The translations under genes were made by a program, and so were the position numbers. Shown here piece after piece: positions 1-7,479 of a stretch of DNA of 25,152 nt; positions within the stretch are counted from its first letter, which is position 1; every line of letters starts with the position of its first letter. Source of the DNA: DATKWD01 sp035529695 (GTDB taxonomy: Bacteria; Actinomycetota; Acidimicrobiia; Acidimicrobiales; Salinilacustritrichaceae); the NCBI GenBank assembly GCA_035529695.1, contig DATKWD010000008.1, positions 1 through 25,152 on the forward strand, read 5' to 3'. The notes beneath the pieces were generated by a model, which saw only the letters and a list, made by a program, of their open reading frames with translations, made no database searches and was not told the origin of the DNA.

Positions 1-56
1 TCGACCATCGTGACGCCACGATCGTGCCGGGCCAGGCGCCGGAACAGGTTGGTCAT
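1..56 (-). CDS. Start of a third Tad pilin-like gene (partial)
   Basis: Only the first 18 codons lie in the window. The protein begins MTNLFRRLARHDRGVTMV, followed by GA, the start of a Glu or Asp codon. A basic head followed by RG, then V, then an acidic residue before a hydrophobic stretch is the usual N-terminus of TadE/TadF/TadG pseudopilin-like proteins, and the place next to TadE and TadG genes supports this. The ATG overlaps the TGA of the upstream TadG-like gene (ATGA, 53-56), so it is probably translationally coupled to it. The rest runs off the left edge, so the exact family member cannot be named. Confidence 0.6.
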   Translation of the reverse strand, partial: MTNLFRRLARHDRGVTMV

Positions 57-1657
57 CGAATCAGCTCCACGAAACGGTTCTTGCCCTGATCGAACGGAGC
101 GGTGTCAGATCCCAGGTCGTTCGGCAGGCTCGCACGGGGCAGGACGAACGCCGTGATGCCATCGGCCTTGTCCTCCGGGCTCGAGTTCACGTACCCGACT
201 CCAGGCTCGAAGTCGTGGGTACAGCTGCTCGAGCTGCAGTTCCCGGCAAGCAGCCGTTGGAAGAAGATCGGCTGGAAGCTCGCGAACCGCACGACACCGT
301 TCCCCGTCGGAAAGCCAGGGGGTTGGAGTTCTGGGACGTACCCGAAACGGGACGTGTACTGGATGTCGAACAGGTCCGGGAACTCGTCCGTCTGGGAGTT
401 GCGCGAGAACAGCACTCCCGTGCAGGCCGACGCCGAGCACCCCGCCGACGGCTCGCCGATCGGGGAGATCGCCCCTTGGTCGGTCCATGTCTCGCCGCGG
501 TAGTGGGTCAGGCACCGTTGCACCATCTTGCGCATCCGAGCGGTGGACGTCGGCTGAGCCGAGACGTAGGCCTGCACATTCGCCGGAGTCGTCGGGAGCA
601 GGCTGTAATCGCCCGCCAGGACGCGCGTGAACTGCTGCTTGTTGCAGGAGTCAGGCACGTCGTCGGCGACGCTGAACGTCTCCGGCAGGAATTCCCACAG
701 CGGGTTGTCATCGAGGATGTGGCCACCGACGTTCGTCGTGAGACCACTGCCGTCATGAACCTGCGCGCCCGATCTCTGGAGCCGCGCCGGACCTCCGTCG
801 GAGAACGCCGAACCGGAATAGAGGCCACTGCCGACGTTCTGTGGCGTGTTCCCAGTGAGTGAGTACGCAGCATTTGGCTCCCTCGTCGCGCCGCAGCTCG
901 CCCCCGTGTCGATCACCTCGATGACGAAGTGGGGCGCCTCGTTGTACCTACTGAGATCGTGATCGTTGCCGACTGCCACCGTGTTCGCGTTTCGCGGTCG
1001 TTGATTCCCGTTCGAGCAGTCGAGCGTCGTGCCGAGTTCGGTGTCCCCGAAGGTGGCGAAATCGAGGAAGCCGAAGTTTCCGCTGCTCGATCCGTCACAC
1101 GGCGGCTCCGAGTGGCCGCCCGGGCCACTCTTCACACAGACGTAGCCGTCGCCGCTGGAACTGCCGGGACCGAGGCCGAAGGGAAGGACACCCCCCAGCC
1201 CCGCGCGGAACTCCCCGGCGATCGCGAACGCCGAGTGGTCGAAGCCCTCGATCCCGACCACGGGAGCGAACGCTGCGTCGTATTGACGGGTCGGGATTCG
1301 GACCTGGATCCTTCGCCGAGACCCGTCGACGGTGATGCAGTTCGCGCCGGCGAGCGGGGTGTCGACGGGGTCAGGATCGGTGATCGTTCCGCAGGAATTC
1401 CACTGAGCAGAGGTGAGGGTCGTCCCCAGCGTCCCGTGGACGACTCCCTTGACCTCGGCGACCACGGTCGCGTCGGAGCTGCTGAGTTCGAGAGCACCCG
1501 CAGTCGCCCCTGCATCAGCCGCATTCTGATCCTCGCGACGTTCGACGTACACGCCTCCGAGGTCGACCGCGAAGGAGGCGAGCAACATCAGCCCCACCAG
1601 AAGCAGCGCGGAGAAGACCAGAGTCAGTCCCCGATCCGACTCGGGCGTGTCGATCAT
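53..1657 (-). CDS. TadG-like Flp/Tad pilus-associated protein
   Basis: About 534 residues, probably a membrane-anchored exported component of the Tad (tight adherence) pilus system. From the ATG at 1657, residues 8-10 are DRG, a single hydrophobic segment covers about 11-31, and a segment ending VDLGGVYVERREDQNAADAG follows, the classic TadG N-terminal signature in which many small residues follow the membrane helix. The large remainder is Gly/Ser/Cys-rich and looks extracellular; I saw no clear von Willebrand A motif, so the C-terminal part is undefined. ATG codons at 1690 and 1663 are also in frame. I chose 1657 because it forms an ATGA overlap with the stop of the preceding tadE frame; 1663 (MSMID) is almost as good. 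It is the second gene of a minus-strand operon. Confidence 0.75.
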   Translation of the reverse strand: MIDTPESDRGLTLVFSALLLVGLMLLASFAVDLGGVYVERREDQNAADAGATAGALELSSSDATVVAEVKGVVHGTLGTTLTSAQWNSCGTITDPDPVDTPLAGANCITVDGSRRRIQVRIPTRQYDAAFAPVVGIEGFDHSAFAIAGEFRAGLGGVLPFGLGPGSSSGDGYVCVKSGPGGHSEPPCDGSSSGNFGFLDFATFGDTELGTTLDCSNGNQRPRNANTVAVGNDHDLSRYNEAPHFVIEVIDTGASCGATREPNAAYSLTGNTPQNVGSGLYSGSAFSDGGPARLQRSGAQVHDGSGLTTNVGGHILDDNPLWEFLPETFSVADDVPDSCNKQQFTRVLAGDYSLLPTTPANVQAYVSAQPTSTARMRKMVQRCLTHYRGETWTDQGAISPIGEPSAGCSASACTGVLFSRNSQTDEFPDLFDIQYTSRFGYVPELQPPGFPTGNGVVRFASFQPIFFQRLLAGNCSSSSCTHDFEPGVGYVNSSPEDKADGITAFVLPRASLPNDLGSDTAPFDQGKNRFVELIR

Positions 1658-2112
1658 GGACATGGCGTCGGGGAGGCCTGCGATGCCCACGTCGCGTCTT
1701 GCTCGAGCCGACTCTCGACGGTGCTGCTGAGCGTCGTGCCGTCGAGAACGAATCCGTAGAACCCCGTGAGTTGATCGAGTGGCTTCGAGACCGTCACCCG
1801 AATCGACTCCCCGACCTGTGTTCCGCCGGTTTGAGCGAACTGCACGGACACGTTCTGTCCGCTGTCCATCCGCTGACAGGCTTCGGTGAGGATCTCTGAG
1901 GTCTGAACGGCGGGCCCGGGAGCTGCGGTGGTCTTTTAGTTCACCACTGCGATCCGGGCTCCTTCGCGAGCGCCGTGACTGACGTCGAGCTGCTGGTAGA
2001 ACGCCCAGCCGAACTCGATGATGCCGAAGAGGATGACGAAGAGCGGGATCGCCAAGAGACCGAACTCCACGAGCGCGGCGCCCTGATCGTCAAACCTCGG
2101 TCGCAACCGCAT
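1654..2112 (-). pseudogene. TadE-like pseudopilin gene interrupted by an in-frame TAA
   Basis: The reading frame starts at the ATG at 2112, preceded by a plausible AAAGGG ribosome site, and gives MRLRPRFDDQGAALVEF, a typical TadE start: a basic head, then G-x-x-x-V-E-F at residues 11-17 and a membrane helix at about 13-37. The conserved REGAR follows at 49-53. Codon 59 is TAA (1936-1938). The same frame stays open for a further 93 codons to the TGA at 1654, and that part reads like a normal TadE C-terminal half (LTGFYGFVLDGTTLSSTVES). Only one base separates TAA from a sense codon. The 58-residue product would keep the core TadE domain but lose the pseudopilin body. Nonsense mutation, sequencing error and readthrough cannot be told apart here. 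The 3' end overlaps the TadG start. Confidence 0.75.
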
Positions 2113-2259
2113 CAATTCCCTTTTACGCTGAGGTGGTTGTACCGGCTGCTCCGGGCGAGTTCTGGAACGCGCCCCCGGTTGGGCCTCGGGACCGCGATGC
2201 CCGACCTCACCTGCAACCTCGCACGTCCGCTCGTGAGCCCGTGAGTTCAGAGAGAGAGG

Positions 2260-2265
2260 TACGGT
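2260..2265 (+). promoter_or_regulatory. Possible -10 box (TACGGT) for the MBL-GAF gene
   Basis: TACGGT fits an actinobacterial TANNNT -10 box. It sits 18 nt before the ATG at 2284, leaving room for a short leader that carries AGAGGAG (2271-2277) as ribosome site. No convincing -35 box was seen. The 171-bp gap back to the tadE start holds the divergent promoters and nothing else I recognise. Confidence 0.4.
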
Positions 2266-2283
2266 CACGCAGAGGAGTCTGTC

Positions 2284-4065
2284 ATGGAAGTTACCTTTTG
2301 GGGCACGCGAGGGTCGATCGCCAAGGCGGGTCCCTCAACGCTGCGGTACGGCGGAAACACCTCGTGTGTCGAAGTGCGCACCGAGTCCGGGACCCTGATC
2401 GTGATCGACTGTGGGACCGGTGCCCACGGTCTCGGTGCCCACCTCGTGGCGCAGTCCGACGGGGCGCCCGTCAACGGACACGTCCTCATCAGCCACACCC
2501 ACTGGGATCACATCCAGGGGCTGCCGTTCTTCGCTCCGCTCTTCCGACCGGACGACACCTGGCATGTCTACGGACCGCGGGGGCTCGGCGGATCGCTGAG
2601 CGAGACGCTGTCAGGCCAGATGCAGTACTCCTACTTCCCCGTCAGCCTCGACCAGCTGGCTGCACAGGTGCACTACCACGACCTGGTCGAAGGAGCCTTC
2701 GAGATCGACGACATCAGCATCACCACGCAGTACCTCAATCACCCAGCGCTCACTCTCGGCTACCGGCTCGAGGCCGATGGCGCGTCCGTGGTCTACGCGT
2801 GCGACCACGAGCCGCACCGTGCCGACCTGGCGGCCGGCGGCGAACTGGCCACGAGCCGTCACGATCGCGCGCACCTGCGGTTCCTCGCCGACGCCGATCT
2901 GGTCATCCACGACACCCAGTACCTGGCCGACGAATTCGAAGGCAAGACCGGGTGGGGCCACAGCACGATGGAATACGTCGTCGACGCAGCCGAACAGGCC
3001 GGCGTGCGACAGGTCGCGCTCTCGCACCACGATCCGGCTCGGAGCGACGCTGAGATCGACGTCATCGTCGAGGCCGCTCGTGTCCGTGCCGAAGGGAGCG
3101 ATCTCGACGTCTTCGCAGCGGCGGAGGGATCGACGATCGGGCTGACGGGGAGCCGCACGGCATCGGCGCGATCGCAGACCTCGGCGGCGACGCTCCCACC
3201 GGCGCTCGACGAGATGCCGCGGTCGGTGCTCATCGCCGTGCGCAGCCCCGACATCGCCGCGGTCCTGCGTGAAGCCGCCGAAGCCGAGAGCATCGAGATC
3301 TTCGAGGAGGCCGACCCCGCGACCGCCCTCGAGATCGCCCGAACCGAGCAGCCGGCCATCATCGTCCTCGAGGACGACGACGACTCCGACCTCAGCGGGG
3401 CGATCCGTGGCCTGGACGGCACCTATGGCAGCGACGTCAACATCGTCAAGATCACCGCATCGAACGCCCGCCAACAGAACGATCGGTGGTCGATCACCGA
3501 CTGGCTGCTGTGGCCGTTCAGCTCGGTCTATGTCCGCACCAAGCTGCGAGCCTCGCTGCTGCGGCGTGCGTGTCGGTGGCAGAACGCGCCGCTCCCCGCC
3601 GACGAGGACCAACGTGTCGAGCGCCTGCGCGCCCTCGAAGTGCTCGACACGCCGCACGAGTCCCGGTTCGACCGCTACACCCAGGAGGTGAGCGAACTGC
3701 TCGACATGCCGGTGGCGCTGGTGAGCCTGGTCGACACGGATCGGCAGTGGTTCAAGTCAGCTCACGGAATCGACCTCACCGAGACACCCCGCGACATGTC
3801 CTTCTGCGCCCATGCGATCCTCGACAACGAGGTCCTCCAGGTCCCCGACGCGATGGACGACGGCCGGTTCGCGGAGAATCCCGCCGTCGCCGGCGATCCG
3901 AGGGTCCGCTTCTACGCCGGCGCGCCGCTCGAACTGTCCGACGGGAGCACGGTCGGCACCCTCTGCGTCATCGACTACCGGCCGCGCCTGCTCACCCAGA
4001 CCCAACTCGACGAGCTCCGCCGCCTCGCCGGACTCGTGGCGACCGAACTCGAGACGCCGAGCTAG
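2284..4065 (+). CDS. MBL-fold hydrolase / degenerate receiver / GAF fusion protein
   Basis: 593 residues, cytoplasmic, with three domains. Residues 1-285 form a metallo-beta-lactamase fold of the PhnP/RNase Z-like group: GTRGS (7-11), GGNTSC (23-28), the metal motif HTHWDH (71-76), NHP around 153, DHE (174-176), GHS (225-227) and SHHD (247-250). Residues 312-430 resemble a response-regulator receiver, but the acidic pair is replaced (VLIAVRS at 315-321), the phospho-Asp position appears to be Glu363, and the usual Lys-Pro-Phe is WPF (410-412); Thr391 is kept. Residues 445-593 are a GAF domain like those at the start of many diguanylate cyclases (FDRYTQ, CAHAIL, YAGAPL, GTLCVID). The start follows AGAGGAG. 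The natural substrate is unknown; a phosphodiesterase-like activity controlled by a GAF ligand is inference. Confidence 0.85.
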   Translation: MEVTFWGTRGSIAKAGPSTLRYGGNTSCVEVRTESGTLIVIDCGTGAHGLGAHLVAQSDGAPVNGHVLISHTHWDHIQGLPFFAPLFRPDDTWHVYGPRGLGGSLSETLSGQMQYSYFPVSLDQLAAQVHYHDLVEGAFEIDDISITTQYLNHPALTLGYRLEADGASVVYACDHEPHRADLAAGGELATSRHDRAHLRFLADADLVIHDTQYLADEFEGKTGWGHSTMEYVVDAAEQAGVRQVALSHHDPARSDAEIDVIVEAARVRAEGSDLDVFAAAEGSTIGLTGSRTASARSQTSAATLPPALDEMPRSVLIAVRSPDIAAVLREAAEAESIEIFEEADPATALEIARTEQPAIIVLEDDDDSDLSGAIRGLDGTYGSDVNIVKITASNARQQNDRWSITDWLLWPFSSVYVRTKLRASLLRRACRWQNAPLPADEDQRVERLRALEVLDTPHESRFDRYTQEVSELLDMPVALVSLVDTDRQWFKSAHGIDLTETPRDMSFCAHAILDNEVLQVPDAMDDGRFAENPAVAGDPRVRFYAGAPLELSDGSTVGTLCVIDYRPRLLTQTQLDELRRLAGLVATELETPS

Positions 4066-4087
4066 ACCGGAGCACCGTCAGGTCCAG

Positions 4088-5098
4088 TCAGTGATCCGCG
4101 GCGTGCTCCGTCGGCTCGCGGCCGTGCGCTTCGAGGTCGAAGAAGCGGCCGACCGCCGGTACACGTCGGGGAATCTCACGAACACCGGGAAGCCCGAACA
4201 CGAACCGCGAGACACTGCCCAACTGTTCGTAGATCACGGCGTTGAGCGCGAACGCGAGGGCCAACGTCCGACCGACGATGAAGAACCAGCCGAAGACCAC
4301 CACCGCCACCCCGAACCCCCCGTAGATCGAACTAGCCCCTGAGATCCGGTCCGGCAGGTAGAACTGCGTGATGGCCTGAAGGCCCGCGAGCACGAGTGCG
4401 ACGAGGAAGGCGCCCGGGAGCGCTGCCGACGGGTCTGGGGTGCGACGCGGCAGGGCGAGGAACAGCAATGACCACAGCGCTGCGTAGAGCAGTGCCACCA
4501 CGACGAATGAGAAGCCGGCGACAGCCACCCCCGCCGCGTCACGAATCACGTTGAGGATGACCGAAGCGGACGCGATCCCGACCACCAGCCCGACCACGAG
4601 GCCGATCACTCGAATCGGCGTCTTGTGATGGCCGCCCATGTGCCATGACAGCGCGCTCGACAGCACGAGCGCGCGCGTCAACGACCGGCCGGTCGTCACG
4701 ATGCCGGCGAGGCCGGTCAGGACGGCAAACCATGGCGTCAGGACCTGCTGCTCGAACGCTCCGTCGATCTCGTCGGCGAGGCCGCCCGCGATGCTGGCAT
4801 GGTCGGCCACCGAGTCGACGCCACCGTGGCGCCCGAGAAGGCCGGCGAGGCCGACCATCAGCAGAACCAACGGCACGAAGAAGAGGAACAGGCGAAGCGC
4901 CAGCGCGCTCCCGAGCAGGGTGCCGGCAGCTTCCCGGTCACGCTCATAGACCTGCATCCCGGTGTCGACAACGGTGACGCGTGCCCTGAAATCGTCGAAC
5001 AGCGAGGTCGCCCTCCCGGTGAGGTCCTCGCCCAGCACCCGGAGTCGGGAAACTGCGTCGTCCGGCTCGACCTGATCGTTCGTGGGCTCACCGCTCAT
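4088..5098 (-). CDS. YihY/BrkB family multi-pass membrane protein
   Basis: 336 residues. An amphipathic N-terminal part of about 60 residues is followed by five to six hydrophobic segments. The family pattern is visible: AxxLxLFLFFVPLVLL near residue 70, a polar-flanked helix with TTGRSLTRAL, long Val/Ala helices in the centre, and the late SSIYGGFGVAVVVFGWFF segment typical of YihY/BrkB proteins. The family was once called ribonuclease BN, but that assignment was abandoned and the function remains uncertain; transport or envelope roles are suggested. The ATG at 5098 follows GGGCAGGA. It ends close to the MBL-GAF gene (convergent, 22 bp apart) and is divergent from the DUF4389 gene. Confidence 0.85.
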   Translation of the reverse strand: MSGEPTNDQVEPDDAVSRLRVLGEDLTGRATSLFDDFRARVTVVDTGMQVYERDREAAGTLLGSALALRLFLFFVPLVLLMVGLAGLLGRHGGVDSVADHASIAGGLADEIDGAFEQQVLTPWFAVLTGLAGIVTTGRSLTRALVLSSALSWHMGGHHKTPIRVIGLVVGLVVGIASASVILNVIRDAAGVAVAGFSFVVVALLYAALWSLLFLALPRRTPDPSAALPGAFLVALVLAGLQAITQFYLPDRISGASSIYGGFGVAVVVFGWFFIVGRTLALAFALNAVIYEQLGSVSRFVFGLPGVREIPRRVPAVGRFFDLEAHGREPTEHAADH

Positions 5099-5133
5099 TC
5101 CTGCCCATCATGACGCGGGGGCCACGCGCCCTC

Positions 5134-5139
5134 TACCGT
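5134..5139 (+). promoter_or_regulatory. Possible -10 box (TACCGT), leaderless start
   Basis: TACCGT fits TANNNT and ends 8 nt before the ATG at 5148. No ribosome binding site lies between them, so a transcript starting at or near the ATG is expected. Confidence 0.4.
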
Positions 5140-5147
5140 CGAACGAC

Positions 5148-6548
5148 ATGAAGCCGGCACGGATCATCGCGCTCGTCCTGGGCGTCATCCTCGTCCTGCC
5201 AGGGATCGGGGCACTGATCGGCGGCTCGGTGCTCGGCCTGGGCTACGCGGCGGGCCGTGACGACGACGGTTTCTTCGAGGCGAGCATCGACCGCCTCGAG
5301 ACGCCGACGGTTGCCGTCACCGCCGAGGACATCGACTTCACCACCGATCCGGGCTCGCCCGACCAACTCATCGACGCGCTCGACGCCGACGTCCGGCTCC
5401 GAGTCACGAGCGCGAGCAGCGAACGCGACCTGTTCGTGGGCATCGGACCCCAAGCGCAGGTCGATGCCTACCTGGCCGGGGTGGCTCACGACGAGGTCCG
5501 CGGCCTCGAAAAGGACGGCCGACCCGAGTTCCGGACCCGTGAAGGTGGCGATGCTGTCGACACACCGACCGAACAGGCCTTCTGGGTGGTCAGCGCAAGT
5601 GGGCGTGGCACCCAGGAGGTCATCTGGGAGGCCGAGAGTGGACGTTGGGCCGCGGTCGTGATGAACGCCGACGGAGCACCCGGAGTCGACGTCGACGTCG
5701 ACGTCGGCCTCAAGGCCGGTTTCGTGATTCCCCTGGCGATCGGACTCGTCGGGTTGGGGCTCGTGTTGACGGTCGGCTCGGTCGCGCTGATCGTCGTCGG
5801 TGCCCAGGGCGCAAACGAGGCGGCGTACGAGCTGGATCGACCGGTGAGCGCGGCAGCGACGACGACTTCGGACGCGCACTCGCCCGTGACCCTCGAAGCC
5901 CACCTCGACCCCGCGCTGTCGAGCTGGCAGTGGTTGGTGAAGTGGTTCCTGGCGATCCCCCACTTCGTCGTGCTGGCGTTCCTCTGGCTCGGCCTGGTCG
6001 TGACGACCGTCGTCGCGGGGTTCGCGATCCTGTTCACCGGCCGCTATCCGGCCCGGCTCTTCGACTTCAACGTCGGGGTCCTTCGCTGGTCGTGGCGGGT
6101 CTCCTACTACGCCACCACCGGCGGCATCGGCACCGATCAGTACCCCCCGTTCAGCCTCGGTCCCGAGCCCCAGTACCCGGCGACCCTCGCCATCGAGCGG
6201 CCCGGCGACCTGTCACGTGGCCTCGTGTTGGTGAAGTGGTGGCTCCTCGCCATCCCCCACTACCTGGTGATCGGCCTCCTCGCGGGCGGCGCCACCGCGT
6301 CGGCCTCGGGCAGCGACGAGGCCATCGGCCTCGGCCTCCTCCAGTTGTTGACGCTGGTCGCCGGCGTGATCCTGCTGTTCCGGAAGCGATACCCGCTCGG
6401 GCTCTTCGACCTCATCATCGGCTTCAACCGATGGATCTACCGAGTGGTGGCGTACGTCGCCCTCATGACCGACGTCTACCCGCCGTTCCGCTTGGACCAG
6501 GGAGGCGAAGAACGCCCGTTGCCGCCGGAGCAACTGCCACCCGCGTAG
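5148..6548 (+). CDS. Membrane protein with two DUF4389 repeats
   Basis: 466 residues from the ATG at 5148; an upstream in-frame ATG at 5082 is rejected because it would run into the divergent gene. A signal-anchor-like helix (about 5-28) leads to an extracytoplasmic region of roughly 160 residues, then a second helix (FVIPLAIGLVGLGLVL). Two copies of the DUF4389 module follow, at about residues 258-345 and 356-455. Each has LVKW-x-LAIPH at its start, then (F)xxRYPxxLFD, then R-W-x-x-R-V and a final YPPF. The function of DUF4389 is not known. A gene of this type with a leaderless-looking promoter and no operon partner suggests an independently regulated envelope protein. Confidence 0.8.
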   Translation: MKPARIIALVLGVILVLPGIGALIGGSVLGLGYAAGRDDDGFFEASIDRLETPTVAVTAEDIDFTTDPGSPDQLIDALDADVRLRVTSASSERDLFVGIGPQAQVDAYLAGVAHDEVRGLEKDGRPEFRTREGGDAVDTPTEQAFWVVSASGRGTQEVIWEAESGRWAAVVMNADGAPGVDVDVDVGLKAGFVIPLAIGLVGLGLVLTVGSVALIVVGAQGANEAAYELDRPVSAAATTTSDAHSPVTLEAHLDPALSSWQWLVKWFLAIPHFVVLAFLWLGLVVTTVVAGFAILFTGRYPARLFDFNVGVLRWSWRVSYYATTGGIGTDQYPPFSLGPEPQYPATLAIERPGDLSRGLVLVKWWLLAIPHYLVIGLLAGGATASASGSDEAIGLGLLQLLTLVAGVILLFRKRYPLGLFDLIIGFNRWIYRVVAYVALMTDVYPPFRLDQGGEERPLPPEQLPPA

Positions 6549-6621
6549 CCCGTCAGGATCGTCGTCGTCGATGGCCGACCCGAGCACCCGGTCGCTCACC
6601 AACCTGATGGCCGAGGCCACC

Positions 6622-6627
6622 TAGGGT
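6622..6627 (+). promoter_or_regulatory. Possible -10 box (TAGGGT), leaderless GTG start
   Basis: TAGGGT lies 6 nt before the GTG at 6634 with no ribosome site between. This supports a leaderless transcript and also supports GTG 6634 as the real start. Confidence 0.5.
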
Positions 6628-6633
6628 CTGGTC

Positions 6634-7479
6634 GTGGCTCCGAACACCCCGCACACCGCGTTCGTGCTCGGCGGAGGCGGGCGTTGGGGCGCGGTCGAGG
6701 TCGGGATGCTGCGCGCCCTGCTGGAGGCGGGCATCGAGCCGGACCTCGTCGTCGGCACCAGCATCGGTGCGTTCAACGGCGCGGTCTTCGCCGCCGATCC
6801 CACCGCGTCGGGCATCGAGCAGCTCACCGCGATGTGGTACGAGGTACAGACCTCCGAGGTGCTCCGGTCGAATGTCATCGAGCGCGCCAAGGTCCTCGCC
6901 CGGCTGAAGGTGGCGATCCACGATCCTGCAGAACTGCGGGCGATCCTCATGCGCGTGCTCCCCGGTGCCACCTTCGAGACCCTGGCGGTGCGGTTCGAGT
7001 GCGTGGCCGCCTCGATCGAGCGAGCCGCAGAGCACTGGTTCTGCACCGGCGACCTCATCGAACCGCTGCTCGCCTCGGCGGCGATCCCCGGCCTGTTCCC
7101 ACCCATCGAAGTCGGCGGCGAGCACTTCTACGACGGCGGCCTGGTGAACTCGGTGCCGATCGACCGAGCCATCGACCTCGGGGCGACCGACATCTACGTG
7201 CTCCAGGTCGGCCGCATCGAACAGCCGCTTCGCGTCCCCACCCGCATCCATGAAACGGCCCTGATCGCGTTCGAGATCTCGCGTCGCCATCGGTTCGGTT
7301 CGCACCGCGACCGCGACATCCCGGGGGTGTCCATGCACGTGCTCCCGAGCGCCAACCCCGTCGAGTTCGACGACCGGCGCCAGATCAAGTGGACCGACCT
7401 GGGCGAGACGTCCACCCTCATCGAGGCGGCCTATCAGGCGTCGATCGACTACCTGGCCGCAGAGCGCCACCAGCGGTGA
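6634..7479 (+). CDS. Patatin-like phospholipase
   Basis: 281 residues. Patatin enzymes are Ser/Asp-dyad acyl hydrolases that release fatty acids from phospholipids or other acyl esters. All key elements are visible: the oxyanion-hole loop GGGGRWG (13-19), the nucleophile elbow G-T-S-I-G with Ser43, and the catalytic Asp168 in DGG (168-170) followed by LVNSVP. The length is typical of short bacterial patatins, with no signal peptide or membrane helix, so it is probably cytoplasmic or membrane-peripheral. The GTG start is supported by the TAGGGT box just upstream. Its TGA overlaps the GTG of the acyltransferase-like gene (GTGA), so the two are likely co-translated and may act on the same lipid pool. 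Confidence 0.88.
   Translation: MAPNTPHTAFVLGGGGRWGAVEVGMLRALLEAGIEPDLVVGTSIGAFNGAVFAADPTASGIEQLTAMWYEVQTSEVLRSNVIERAKVLARLKVAIHDPAELRAILMRVLPGATFETLAVRFECVAASIERAAEHWFCTGDLIEPLLASAAIPGLFPPIEVGGEHFYDGGLVNSVPIDRAIDLGATDIYVLQVGRIEQPLRVPTRIHETALIAFEISRRHRFGSHRDRDIPGVSMHVLPSANPVEFDDRRQIKWTDLGETSTLIEAAYQASIDYLAAERHQR

Noticed and set aside
2611..3657. 348-codon minus-strand frame inside the MBL-GAF gene
   Set aside because: Antisense shadow of a gene with clear domain motifs; no ribosome site or recognisable domain.
5684..5707. GTCGAC hexamer repeated about 3.5 times
   Set aside because: It encodes a Val-Asp run in the DUF4389 protein and is a simple coding repeat without further structure.
6571..6624. 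17-codon ORF (MADPSTRSLTNLMAEAT) whose TAG is part of the patatin -10 box
   Set aside because: No ribosome site at proper spacing, and a short frame of this kind is likely by chance; it may be a remnant but cannot be supported.
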